Shown: positions 1-7,891 of the stretch, piece by piece | How positions within the stretch are numbered: position 1 is the first letter of the stretch | Layout of the letters: every line of letters begins with the position of its first letter | From: Rosenbergiella nectarea | Lineage (GTDB): Bacteria; Pseudomonadota; Gammaproteobacteria; Enterobacterales; Enterobacteriaceae | Length of the DNA: 64,000 bases | Direction of reading: 5' to 3' | NCBI RefSeq assembly: GCF_900111105.1 | Contig: NZ_FOGC01000003.1 | Span: 82,700 to 146,699 of the forward strand | The notes under the pieces: model-generated | Databases searched by the model: none | What the model was told of the DNA's origin: nothing | The model's input: only the letters and a program-made list of their open reading frames with translations | Position numbers and translations under genes: made by a program

Positions 1-424
1 TGGCAGGCTCTCCATTTTGAGTTTCTTGGGTAAGGATCCGCACGCGGCCTTGACTCAAGTCTTCCACTAGCCAAGCATGTAGCACATCTAGACGTTCGGC
101 GCTCCCTTCTTCTCCTACCCAACCATGCCACGATATACGTCCAGGCTCTCCGGCATTGGGTGCAACATATTCAGTGACCTGTGATTCGACATAAAAGCCA
201 AAGGTGTCAAAATAAAAACGACAGTCTGCGAATAAGGTCTTACTGTCAGAGTCATGGAGACCTGGGTTAGCGGCGTTGGCGTAGTAGCTTGGCCATAATG
301 AAGGCGTAATTAATAGCGGCCAAATATCAGCCGTGCTCAGTCCCGCAACAATAACCTCATTTGAACAGAAATTATCGCTAAAACCAGGTAAGAATTTTTC
401 AGGCCAATGAATTGCATTTTGCAT
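1..424 (-). CDS. SRPBCC-family protein (C-terminus outside window)
   Basis: The reverse strand is open from an ATG at 424 to the window edge, giving about 141 residues with no stop. The protein starts MQNAIHWPEKFLPGF and contains the pattern LSTADIWPLLITPSLWPSYY followed by alternating strands (FYFDTFGFYV, GRISWHGWVG, HAWLVEDL). This matches the START/SRPBCC fold (polyketide cyclase/dehydrase-like), a helix-grip domain that binds hydrophobic ligands. The family is known for varied roles, so no substrate can be named. The C-terminal end lies left of position 1. The fold assignment is by pattern recognition; the reading frame itself is clear. Confidence 0.7.
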   Translation of the reverse strand, partial: MQNAIHWPEKFLPGFSDNFCSNEVIVAGLSTADIWPLLITPSLWPSYYANAANPGLHDSDSKTLFADCRFYFDTFGFYVESQVTEYVAPNAGEPGRISWHGWVGEEGSAERLDVLHAWLVEDLSQGRVRILTQETQNGEPA

Positions 425-609
425 CGTAGTGATCTCTTTAAACGTGATATCAGATGACGAAAGGATGTCAAAACCCGAGGAAAAAGAACAATCAGCATTG
501 CTGATAGCGACTATTAGCGCTGCTGATTGTGATGAGTGGACGAATGATTAATGCGAAGGCCTCTGTGAAGTAACGCTATCGCATAGGGCAGCAAGTGGGC
601 ATCAGTCAT

Positions 610-651
610 GCTATCGGTAACTCACTTCGAGGTGGGTAACCGATAGCTTAG
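610..651 (-). terminator. Imperfect hairpin downstream of the glycosyltransferase
   Basis: GCTATCGGT at 610-618 pairs with ACCGATAGC at 638-647, and the stem can extend inward with mismatches. It lies about 40 bp past the stop of the glycosyltransferase gene. It has no clear T-run on the reverse strand, so it may be a processing or weak termination structure. Confidence 0.35.
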
Positions 652-686
652 CGCTTTTGTTTATTTACTGTCGAAGAAAATGGAAT

Positions 687-1736
687 TTATGCTGCGATAC
701 GGGTGATGAGCCGTTGAAGTTTTTCGCTAAACTCAATTGCATGAAAATCGCTAATCTCTCTCCCCACGACCACTGTTTCAGCTAGGGTCTGCATCGGCGG
801 CCAGCGTGTTTTAAAATTAGCGTAAACGGCTAAAACGGGTACTTGGTAAGCACTGGCCATATGGACGATAGACGTGTCGGGAGAAATCGTTAAAAAGGCA
901 TTACGCACCACCGCGGCGCTGCGAAGGATGGAAGGCTCGAGCGATAAGCGATGGACATTTTGCCATTCGGCCACCCGTTTTTTAGCCTGTTCACTCATTT
1001 TCGGACTATGCACAATCACGATGGGTAAGCGAGTGACCTGTTGAATCAGCGCAAGTAGCTGATCAGCTGCCTCGGGCAAAAACGTACGTTCTGCCACGCT
1101 CCCCTCGAGATTTAATGCGATATAAGGACCCAGCGCATTGAGTTCAGACTCAACCTCCTGCGACGTCGCTTCGGGAATGGGTAATTCGAAACCGGCATTC
1201 ACGACAGGAAACCCTGCTTCGCGCATTAAAATAGACCAGGTCATTGGCACTGGCGCGCGAAATTTCTGATCCATACGGGAGGCCACACGACAATAAGGGG
1301 AAAAACAGCGCATCTCCAGGCCTACGGCTTGTAAATTAGTTCTCGCACGCAGGGTTTTCACAAACAATAGCGTTTTCAGATTCTTTTTACGCATCGCTTC
1401 AATACAGAGATCGGGGACACCGTGTTCGGCACGGATCTGTTTGGCTAACGCCTTAATCTCTTGGTAGCGAGCGACATCTTGAAATTGGGTAGTAATCACT
1501 GTTAAACGAGTATTGTTGAGGCTCAAGGCCTCGAACACGTGATAATTAAGCGTAGAAGCGATGATAATAAGATGCGCAACCTGCTGCTTTTCTAATGACC
1601 GGATCAGGGGATAAGTCGCCATGGCATCGCCGATTTGATCCGGGATGTGTAACACTACGGTTTGAACGGTGTTGGCAATCAACGGCTGCGTGCTGTAGTC
1701 GAAAAAACTACAGGCTAACTTTCTTAAAATGGACAT
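687..1736 (-). CDS. Glycosyltransferase family 9 (heptosyltransferase-like)
   Basis: This 349-residue protein resembles ADP-heptose:LPS heptosyltransferases (GT9, GT-B fold). Seen in sequence: an N-terminal Rossmann half with HIPDQIGDAMATYPLIRSL (residues about 30-48), where the family has its D-x-I-G-D motif, and a C-terminal half with SPDTSIVHMASAYQVPVLAVYAN, the conserved nucleotide-sugar binding S-x-D-T/S-x-x-x-H-x-A-A motif. Family members transfer heptose or related sugars onto lipopolysaccharide core at the inner face of the inner membrane. It stands alone here, outside any waa cluster, so it may act on an accessory sugar. ATG at 1736 is preceded by a weak ribosome-binding site. Confidence 0.8.
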   Translation of the reverse strand: MSILRKLACSFFDYSTQPLIANTVQTVVLHIPDQIGDAMATYPLIRSLEKQQVAHLIIIASTLNYHVFEALSLNNTRLTVITTQFQDVARYQEIKALAKQIRAEHGVPDLCIEAMRKKNLKTLLFVKTLRARTNLQAVGLEMRCFSPYCRVASRMDQKFRAPVPMTWSILMREAGFPVVNAGFELPIPEATSQEVESELNALGPYIALNLEGSVAERTFLPEAADQLLALIQQVTRLPIVIVHSPKMSEQAKKRVAEWQNVHRLSLEPSILRSAAVVRNAFLTISPDTSIVHMASAYQVPVLAVYANFKTRWPPMQTLAETVVVGREISDFHAIEFSEKLQRLITRIAA

Positions 1737-1860
1737 TTTTTATGCTACCAAGCTATATCATTTATATTTTTAGTATCGGAATTATATAATTGACCGTAGA
1801 AAGCATAAATTGTTCAAAATACTGGATAGCGACCTTATATTTGAAAAATTCTCATCGATA

Positions 1861-1888
1861 GTAAGGTGAGGGACCTCCCTCACCTTAC
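1861..1888. terminator. Perfect 13-bp inverted repeat after nepI
   Basis: GTAAGGTGAGGGA (1861-1873) and TCCCTCACCTTAC (1876-1888) are perfect inverted repeats separated by CC. The element sits 3 bp past the nepI stop on the reverse strand. There is no long T-run, but the position and stability suit a transcription end or mRNA-stabilising stem. Confidence 0.55.
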
Positions 1889-1890
1889 AC

Positions 1891-3063
1891 CTATGACTGA
1901 TGCGTGCCGGTATGTCTGGGCATGACAAAGCCTATTAAACCGGCAGTTATTAACATAAGTCCGCCGCAGAGCGTTATCGGGGCGAGGATCCCTTGACTAT
2001 CAAGTAATACCCCACCCAATGCAGCCCCTAAGGTATTCGCAAACTGAATCACCGCCACTTGCACGGCTCCGGCATTTTCGGCTTGGTGAGCCAGGTTACG
2101 CGCGATCCAGGTAGACCATGCGACAGGAATTAATCCGAAGGTGAATCCCCACACAATAATAATTAGCGACGCCACCCATGGGATGTGGCCAAAGAAAATA
2201 AATAAGCCTGTGCAGACAAAGAGAGTGGTAGGCGCGAGAAATAAAGTGTGGATTAAGTGCTTTTTTAAGACGATAGCGGAGCAGGAAGTACCAATAAAAT
2301 TGGCGATCCCAAAGCCTAAAAATATCAGTGTCAGTTGATTAACGTCAAGTTTAGAAACGGTCGCCAAAAGTGGGCGAATGTAAGTAAAGAAAGAGAACTG
2401 CCCACAGAAAGTGAGAAATATGGCTAACATCGCCACCTTGACACCCGTTTGCTTGAAAATCCTCAGCATGGGTTCTTTTTCAACTGACGTAGCGTGCATT
2501 GCGGGTAATACTTTTACTAACCACAGACTACAAACCCCTCCCAGCATTGCCGCACCAATAAATACATTTCGCCAGCCGATAAGATTGCCGAGGAAACTGC
2601 CAATGGGAGCCGCAATGACCATTGCAATAGATACCCCGCCGAAGACCACAGAAAGTGCTTTGGCTAGCGCGTGAGGAGGCACAAGTTTCATCGTCACCGA
2701 AGCCGCTAGCGCCCAAAACCCCCCTAATGCAACGCCGAGCACGACCCGTCCCCCTAACAGCAAATAAAAGTTGGTGGAGAGCGCGACGATGAGACTGGAG
2801 ATCGAAAGTAATACCGCAAAGGCAATGACCACATAACGGCGATCGCTATTTTTTATCAATGACGTAATGATAACACTGGCGAACATGGCCACTAACGCGG
2901 TAACTGTCACGGTTTGCCCCGCTGTTCCCTCACTAATATGGAGATCCGCCGCCATCGGCGTCAGTAAGCTTACGGGTAAAAACTCTGCGGTAATTAGACA
3001 GGCTACACAAAAGGCAATAGCAAAGACTGCCGGCCAGTTTGGTCTATGCGACGAGTGAGACAT
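1891..3063 (-). CDS. nepI: NepI-like purine ribonucleoside efflux MFS transporter
   Basis: A 390-residue, 12-segment major facilitator protein that reads as a close relative of E. coli NepI over its whole length, for example the shared stretches CVACLI.EFLPVSLLTPMA and RRYVVI.FAVLL. NepI exports purine ribonucleosides such as inosine across the inner membrane using the proton gradient. The motif-A-like turn NSDRRYV follows TM2, and GGFWALAASVTMKLVPP follows TM4. The ATG at 3063 has AGGAA seven bases upstream. The gene is single, with its own promoter region toward 3100-3180. The length agrees with the family. Confidence 0.9.
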   Translation of the reverse strand: MSHSSHRPNWPAVFAIAFCVACLITAEFLPVSLLTPMAADLHISEGTAGQTVTVTALVAMFASVIITSLIKNSDRRYVVIAFAVLLSISSLIVALSTNFYLLLGGRVVLGVALGGFWALAASVTMKLVPPHALAKALSVVFGGVSIAMVIAAPIGSFLGNLIGWRNVFIGAAMLGGVCSLWLVKVLPAMHATSVEKEPMLRIFKQTGVKVAMLAIFLTFCGQFSFFTYIRPLLATVSKLDVNQLTLIFLGFGIANFIGTSCSAIVLKKHLIHTLFLAPTTLFVCTGLFIFFGHIPWVASLIIIVWGFTFGLIPVAWSTWIARNLAHQAENAGAVQVAVIQFANTLGAALGGVLLDSQGILAPITLCGGLMLITAGLIGFVMPRHTGTHQS

Positions 3064-3185
3064 TCAGTTTCCTAATTATAAAAATTCGGTGAGCGGGTAA
3101 AGGAGGTAATAGAAAAAATTTTTGCTGTGTAAAGTGAGCCGGCGCAACGATTCACTGCGACGGCTTAAGCTAATAAAATAAGAAA

Positions 3186-4214
3186 TTAAGAAAGTTTTAT
3201 CACCACCTTACCGAAGTTCTCGCCACGCAACACCTTGTTCAATGCAGCCGGTGCCTGGTCAAGACCCTTTATCACCTGCTCACGGTAATGGATTTCACCG
3301 TTTTCGACCCAAGGCGTCATGACCGACAGGAAATCCGAGTAGTGATCTGCATAGTCAGCAAAAATAATAAAGCCTTGCAGTAAAATACGCTTCTTAATTA
3401 ACTGCGTCAGGATATAAGGCGTTTTATCGGGGCCATCCGCAAGCTCTGCGTGATTATAATACGAGACTGCACCACAGACCGGGACGCGAGCCCGCGGATT
3501 CAAGCGAGGAAATACCGCGTCGAATACTTTGCCGCCAACATTTTCAAAGTAGATATCGATCCCTTTTGGGCAGACGGATGCTAATCGTTGCTCGAAATCT
3601 TCGGTATGATGATCGATACAGTGATCAAAGCCTAACACCTCTACCGCATGGCGGCACTTTTCAGCTCCCCCCGCGACACCCACGACGTGGCACCCGAAGC
3701 GTTTCGCAAGTTGGCCCACTGTTGCGCCAACAGGGCCAGTAGCCGCCGCCACCACTAGCGTTTCACCTGCCTGCGGTTTACCGATATCGGTCAATCCCAT
3801 ATAGGCGGTAAAACCCGGCATCCCCAGTATTCCTAAAGCATAAGAAGGGTGTGCGAGCGCGTGATCGAGCTTAACTACCTCTTCTGGCTTGGCGAGCGAG
3901 TAGTTTTGCCAGCCTCCCTGAGACAATACCCAATCGCCCTCTTCGAAGCCTGCCACCGTGGAGTGCACAACTTGAGACACCGTTCCGCCTACCATCACAT
4001 CACCAAGCGGTACCGGCGGTGCGTAGGATTCACTGTCATCCATTCTACCGCGCATATAGGGGTCGAGAGAGAGGTACTCTGTACGAAGCAGCAATTCTCC
4101 TTGTTTAGGCGTAGGACATTCACCTGTAACCCAGGTGAAACACTGCTCAGTGGGCTCGCCGCTCGGGCGTTGACTAAGCTGCCAGCCCTGATAGGGATGT
4201 TCTGCAGTGGACAT
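3186..4214 (-). CDS. curA: CurA-like NADPH-dependent enal/enone reductase
   Basis: A 342-residue zinc-independent medium-chain dehydrogenase/reductase of the leukotriene B4 12-hydroxydehydrogenase/CurA group. It closely matches E. coli CurA (YncB), an NADPH-dependent reductase of alpha,beta-unsaturated ketones such as curcumin. Visible landmarks are LSLDPYMRGRM near residue 50, GMPGFTAYMGL near 131, the nucleotide-binding loop AAATGPVGATVGQ near 157, and YFENVGGKVFDAVFP near 223. Two ATGs stand next to AAGGAG; the second (4214) has the better spacing. Soluble cytoplasmic enzyme; single gene. Confidence 0.88.
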   Translation of the reverse strand: MSTAEHPYQGWQLSQRPSGEPTEQCFTWVTGECPTPKQGELLLRTEYLSLDPYMRGRMDDSESYAPPVPLGDVMVGGTVSQVVHSTVAGFEEGDWVLSQGGWQNYSLAKPEEVVKLDHALAHPSYALGILGMPGFTAYMGLTDIGKPQAGETLVVAAATGPVGATVGQLAKRFGCHVVGVAGGAEKCRHAVEVLGFDHCIDHHTEDFEQRLASVCPKGIDIYFENVGGKVFDAVFPRLNPRARVPVCGAVSYYNHAELADGPDKTPYILTQLIKKRILLQGFIIFADYADHYSDFLSVMTPWVENGEIHYREQVIKGLDQAPAALNKVLRGENFGKVVIKLS

Positions 4215-4399
4215 CATGACTCCTTAACAATTTTGATGATTGTCACTGAAGCCTAGCTAACTTTCAACCTAGCCGCTAGCGTCATCGCTTAACCTTTGAT
4301 GCGACAGAGGCCGATATGCCCGGCACTAAGCGTCGAGGCTGATTTGGGGAGTGGCGACAATGGCGTTTAACACACCACCCCTGATACTTCGGAATTTGC

Positions 4400-4466
4400 C
4401 AGGCGCTGGATAATCTCTATCGACAGGGACTGTTCAAAGCCATTAGTGTCAGTAACTGCTTGTCGT
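4400..4466 (+). pseudogene. Aldo/keto reductase remnant
   Basis: The forward strand encodes ALDNLYRQGLFKAISVSNC and then stops. This fits the highly conserved aldo/keto reductase segment (AL..L...GK.RAIGVSNF) around the end of beta-strand 6. No start, catalytic tetrad or C-terminus can be found nearby, so it is a fragment. The surrounding 4218-4596 holds no other recognisable gene, although a short open stretch reading VNIETLDPIKSLIANHADSE lies at about 4499-4558. Confidence 0.5.
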
Positions 4467-4596
4467 ATTGACGACCTTTAACACCGATACGTCCAAGGTT
4501 AATATAGAGACCTTGGACCCTATTAAGTCGTTGATCGCTAACCATGCGGATTCAGAACGTATTACGTTTATTGGCACACGCCGTTTCGTTACCTAA

Positions 4597-5229
4597 CTAA
4601 CGGGCGATACCTTGTATGATGATCTTTTTCACATTGTCGAAGGTTTGCTGGAAAAAAGCGGGATCATCGAGTGTTTTCCCGCTGATGGCAGCAACTTGTA
4701 CGCCAAAATCAGCATAATGTTGAGTGGTTGCCCACAAGGTAAAGAGTAAATGCAGCGGGTCGATCGGGGCAAGCTGTCCCGCATCGATCCAGCCCTGAAT
4801 AATCGACGATTTCTCGTCGACTAACTGTTTTAAGGCGGTGTGGAGGGTTTGCGTGAGTAATGGCGCCCCCTGCAACATTTCTAAGCAGAAGAGTTTCGAG
4901 GCTTGCGGGTGATCCCGCGACACGGTCAACTTAAGCAGAATATAGTGCTCAATGGCGGTTATCGCATCCTGCTCCGCCGCAAAGGCTTTTAACGGGGCGA
5001 GCCATACTTCTAATAAATCTTCCAGTAGTGCGATATACAAGGTTTCTTTCGACGGGAAATAGTAGAGAAGGTTTGTTTTTGAGACGTCAGCACTTTCCGC
5101 GACCCGTTCTAAAGAAGTGCCATGTAACCCATATTGTGAAAAGAGGGGTAATGCCGCAGAGAGAATGGTCCGGCGTTTTTGATTGGCGGCGCGTGAACGC
5201 CGCGAAGGACTGGCCTTGGTCTCACTCAC
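4597..5229 (-). CDS. rutR: RutR, TetR-family pyrimidine/purine-sensing regulator
   Basis: A 210-residue TetR-family repressor nearly colinear with E. coli RutR. Shared segments include the helix-turn-helix VSKTNLLYYFPSKE.LYIA and the ligand-domain stretches WLAPLKAF, SRLFC/SKLFC-EMLQGAPLL and LAPIDP.HL. RutR binds uracil or thymine and derepresses the rutABCDEFG operon; it also controls carAB and purine genes. The GTG at 5229 is chosen because AAGGAGA lies seven bases upstream and it gives the family length; an upstream ATG at 5289 would add 20 residues. The gene looks intact, yet its divergent target operon is reduced to scraps (5491-6859), so it now probably serves other targets. Confidence 0.9.
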   Translation of the reverse strand: MSETKASPSRRSRAANQKRRTILSAALPLFSQYGLHGTSLERVAESADVSKTNLLYYFPSKETLYIALLEDLLEVWLAPLKAFAAEQDAITAIEHYILLKLTVSRDHPQASKLFCLEMLQGAPLLTQTLHTALKQLVDEKSSIIQGWIDAGQLAPIDPLHLLFTLWATTQHYADFGVQVAAISGKTLDDPAFFQQTFDNVKKIIIQGIAR

Positions 5230-5303
5230 TGACACTCTCCTTTCTTCAATATTCTCGGCTGAACGACTGACCGCGCCGCCCTTGCCCATAACTGTTTAAC
5301 GAT

Positions 5304-5323
5304 TGTGCACCAGATGGTCTGCT
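5304..5323. promoter_or_regulatory. Candidate RutR operator
   Basis: GCACCAGATGGTCTGC contains the core ACCA-GA-TGGT, matching the centre of the known RutR consensus TTGACCA-NN-TGGTCAA, with weaker flanks. It lies between rutR and the rutA remnant, where the natural operator would be. Assignment by consensus only. Confidence 0.5.
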
Positions 5324-5490
5324 GTTGTTCATTTGCTCTACTGCTTAGCAGTATAAAGGATTAACTCCCTCATCAATAAAGATTTTTTAAAGTTGGCACA
5401 CTGCTTGCAAATTCTCTGTGTGCCAGACCGCTTTCACTGGTTCGCCCAACACTGCATGCTCTATCGACTATTTTGAGAGAGGTGGCAAAG

Positions 5491-5765
5491 ATGAAAATTG
5501 GTGTCTTTATTCCAATCGGCAATTACGGTTGGCGTTTTCTCAGAAAACGTCCCGCAATATAAACCGACCTTCGAGCTGAATAAAACTATCGTTAAACGGG
5601 CTGAGCATAACCTTTCGAGTTTGCATTATCGATGATTAAATTACGAGAATTCGGCGGTAAAACCGAATTTTGGGACCATAATCTCGAATCTTCCACGCTA
5701 AGGGCTGGACTCGCAGCGGTAACGGCGCGGATAAGACTCTACGCCACGGCGGCAACTTTAGGGGG
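5491..5765 (+). pseudogene. rutA: rutA remnant (N-terminal part)
   Basis: ATG at 5491 with GAGAGGTGG upstream begins MKIGVFIPIGNYGW, as in RutA, the FMN-dependent pyrimidine oxygenase that opens the uracil ring. A frameshift follows; another frame continues PQYKPTFELNKTIVKRAEH, and a third reads [20 protein letters not shown], then [19 protein letters not shown]. These pieces cover roughly the first 90 residues of RutA in order, with at least two frameshifts. The rest (FMN-binding barrel) is gone. Nonfunctional. Confidence 0.85.
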
Positions 5766-5809
5766 ACGCTTGGAAAAGGAAAATATCCTACACTAAGACA
5801 TTTTGGCAA

Positions 5810-5883
5810 CTGGGCGTGTCGAAATCAGCAATGGGTAAGAGTATTCAGCGGCTTGAGCATAGCCTCGGGATCCCGCTAAAATG
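5810..5883 (+). pseudogene. LysR-family helix-turn-helix remnant
   Basis: The forward frame reads LGVSKSAMGKSIQRLEHSLG and then IPLK. This is the recognition-helix region of a LysR-type regulator (VSxSAxSxxIxxLExxLGxPLF). Nothing upstream or downstream in this frame extends it to a full gene. Confidence 0.6.
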
Positions 5884-5954
5884 CTGCCGAATGCATACCT
5901 CGCCATCATTCCTGATGCCCCACATCCTGCTTTTGCCGTAAATTTTAATGCCAT

Positions 5955-6098
5955 TTGGATGAGGAGGCAGCAGAACTGGCGAGCCACTTCGGCTGTGAAG
6001 TTGATTTCATTGAAGGGACGGGGCACCTGATCCCGCTGGAAAAACCCCTTGAGCTTGCCCGGTCTGTGTATAAATGGCTACAGACATCGGGACTTTAG
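5955..6098 (+). pseudogene. Alpha/beta-hydrolase C-terminal remnant
   Basis: The frame ending at TAG 6096-6098 reads DEEAAELASHFGCEVDFIEG, then TGHLIPLEKPLELARSVYKW, then LQTSGL. The GxGHLIPLEKP segment carries the catalytic histidine of alpha/beta hydrolases and is followed by the usual last helix. The nucleophile and acid parts are missing. It is distinct from the rutD remnant at 6660-6859, which has its own GGHA histidine motif. Confidence 0.55.
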
Positions 6099-6179
6099 GC
6101 TGATGGCTTCGCGAGCATTTCGCCGGCCCGGAAGATCTTCTCCCGCAGCCACAGATGTGCCACGTTGCATGTATCGCGT

Positions 6180-6425
6180 TTATTCCAGCAAAGGTTGGAC
6201 ATTCAAAGGGTTTGTCAGTCCCGAAAAATGCACGGAAGAGTCAATTTTGGATACTGCTGCAATGAGGTCAGTTTTCGCCAGAACCTACGGCAGGGTAAGC
6301 CAGTGCGGTATGATTACCGCAAAATTACGGTTCAGTCGTTGTTCAGCGAGTAGATTGTCGACGAAGCGCACATCGGCAGAAGAAGTAGCCACGTGGATGT
6401 GGCCTATTTCAAGAAATCTATTCAT
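6180..6425 (-). pseudogene. LysR-family effector-domain remnant
   Basis: On the reverse strand the translation contains HIHVATSSADVRFVDNLLAE, then NRNFAVIIPHWLTLP, one stop, and VLAKTDLIAAVSKID continuing in a neighbouring frame to a stop at 6180-6182. PHxLxxPxVLAxTDLIA is a typical C-terminal stretch of LysR regulators. It could come from the same gene as the HTH scrap at 5810, but that one is on the other strand, which would require an inversion. Confidence 0.5.
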
Positions 6426-6426
6426 A

Positions 6427-6612
6427 TCGAGATCTCTTGACGCCAGATTTTCTGTACCGGTGATCGGAATTGGTGCAGGTCCAGACACGTATGGTCAGGT
6501 GCTTTTTCTGCATGATATGCTCGGGATAAGTCTTACGGGACTCACCCTACATTTGTCCGCAACTTCATGTCGAGACAGCACAGTATCCAGAGTGCCATTG
6601 AGAGCTGTGTGT
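6427..6612 (+). pseudogene. panB: panB C-terminal remnant
   Basis: Forward-strand translation gives VPVIGIGAGPDTYGQVLFLH, then DMLG, a signature of ketopantoate hydroxymethyltransferase (PanB, IPVIGIGAG...DGQVLVxHDMLG). After a frameshift the next frame reads THPTFVRNFMSRQHSIQSAI, then ESCV, matching the C-terminal PanB helices. The front two thirds are missing. PanB makes ketopantoate for pantothenate; an intact copy is presumably elsewhere. Confidence 0.7.
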
Positions 6613-6659
6613 GGCGGTAACAGCCGGCAAGCAATATACAAGCTCAGCCGTGTATGCTC

Positions 6660-6859
6660 TGTCCCGCCTTGGTCAGATTACCCTACCCTTGGTGATTTGT
6701 TCGAAAGATGACCTATTGGTCCCTTGGATGTGCTCCGAACAGCTGGCAGCAGGATTAATTAATACTCGTTTTTCTTTAGTAGACTATGGGGGGCATGCCA
6801 TGACAGTGACCGACCCTATCCCCTTTGCTGTGCAACGTATTCAATGGTTAGAAGCGTGA
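6660..6859 (+). pseudogene. rutD: rutD remnant (C-terminal part)
   Basis: The frame reads LPLVICSKDDLLVPWMCSEQ, then LAAGL..., YGGHAMTVTDP, and ends at TGA 6857-6859. RutD of E. coli has IICASDDLLVPTACS and YGGHACNVTDP at the same place. RutD is the alpha/beta hydrolase that helps clear aminoacrylate in uracil catabolism. The N-terminal half with the nucleophile elbow is absent. Its position about 1.4 kb from the rutA scrap shows rutB, rutC and most of rutA/rutD have been deleted or replaced. Confidence 0.8.
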
Positions 6860-6875
6860 CAACGTCACTTACCTA

Positions 6876-7793
6876 CTACGTAAGATTATAATATCGATCA
6901 ACCTGTTTTAACGGCGGTAAGGGTGTTTGTTCGGTCATTTCTAGAAGATTGCGCTCGATACCCGTGCAAATGGCATCGAGCGCAAGGTGATTAGCGCCCT
7001 CGCCAAAAGGATGTTCCATCTCTTCCGCCACCGCATCCCATGATAAAAAGGTATAGGAGATAAAAACAGAAACAAAGGGCGTAAGCCAGTGTAGGTCGGC
7101 AACCAGCGCCAAGGGTAATAACGTGCAGAAAAGGTAGACGGTGCGTTGTAAGATTAAAGAGTAGGCAAAAGGCACCGGTGTATTGGTAATACGCTCACAA
7201 CCACCTAGACAACGGGATAACTCATTGAGATTCTCGTCGATATTACGGTATTGAAGTTCGGTTACTTTCCCCTGACGCAGCAGATTGGCGTACAACTGCC
7301 CCACCTGCAACAGCAGCATATTCGCCATTGACTGTTTATTCAGTATGCCGTCAGCCTCTGAAGGGTCGATTGAGCGCTGTAAATCCTGCCGCGCGGAGCT
7401 GCCGCGTAAACTGTGATTAAGCGTCCAGGCGTAGGCAATCAGCAACTTTGCGGCTAATTTTGGGCTTTGCGCCTCATTTACGGCACAGAGTGTTTGACGG
7501 ATCAGACTACGACTCGTAATCATCATGGAACCCCAAATTTTTCTGGCTTCAAGGTAACGGCTGTAACTGGCGTTGTTGCGAAATCCCAAAAAGATAGCGA
7601 TAGCAATGCCTAATAAACTGAATGGTGGTAACGTCAGATGAGCACTGTGCTGGCCAAGCCACGGATAGAGTGCTAAGGCAATCAGCGACATACCGAGATT
7701 AAGCAGTAAACGGAATAGAATTTGCGGCATCACCGAGCCATGCCAGGTAAAAAGACGAACAAACCAATGTTGTGGGGGACGAACGATCATCAC
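6876..7793 (-). CDS. Bestrophin-like anion channel (YneE/UPF0187 family)
   Basis: A 305-residue membrane protein starting MMIVRPPQHWFVRLFTWHGS. It carries the bestrophin-family landmarks: an N-terminal helix pair (QILFRLLLNLGMSLIALALY; FSLLGIAIAIFLGFRNNASY) with the G-FRNN-A-Y-RYLEARKIWG pattern, and the late segment SVFISYTFLSWDAVAEEMEHPFG, where bestrophins have the acidic E-x-E-x-PFG element. Bacterial members form pentameric ion channels in the inner membrane. The length matches the family. Single gene, convergent to the rut debris. Confidence 0.85.
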   Translation of the reverse strand: MMIVRPPQHWFVRLFTWHGSVMPQILFRLLLNLGMSLIALALYPWLGQHSAHLTLPPFSLLGIAIAIFLGFRNNASYSRYLEARKIWGSMMITSRSLIRQTLCAVNEAQSPKLAAKLLIAYAWTLNHSLRGSSARQDLQRSIDPSEADGILNKQSMANMLLLQVGQLYANLLRQGKVTELQYRNIDENLNELSRCLGGCERITNTPVPFAYSLILQRTVYLFCTLLPLALVADLHWLTPFVSVFISYTFLSWDAVAEEMEHPFGEGANHLALDAICTGIERNLLEMTEQTPLPPLKQVDRYYNLT

Positions 7794-7891
7794 GGGTTCC
7801 TAACACTTAAGAATAGCTAAAGTCTAGCGCTAGCAGCCCTAGCGCTTATCCTTTATGACTGTACAATGAGCTTAACTGATAGAGGGCTTGC

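Noticed and set aside
6049-6711. A 220-residue forward open frame between the rut scraps
   Set aside because: It passes through remnants of panB and antisense LysR sequence; only the VPVIGIGAG stretch is meaningful, so it is a chance frame across debris.
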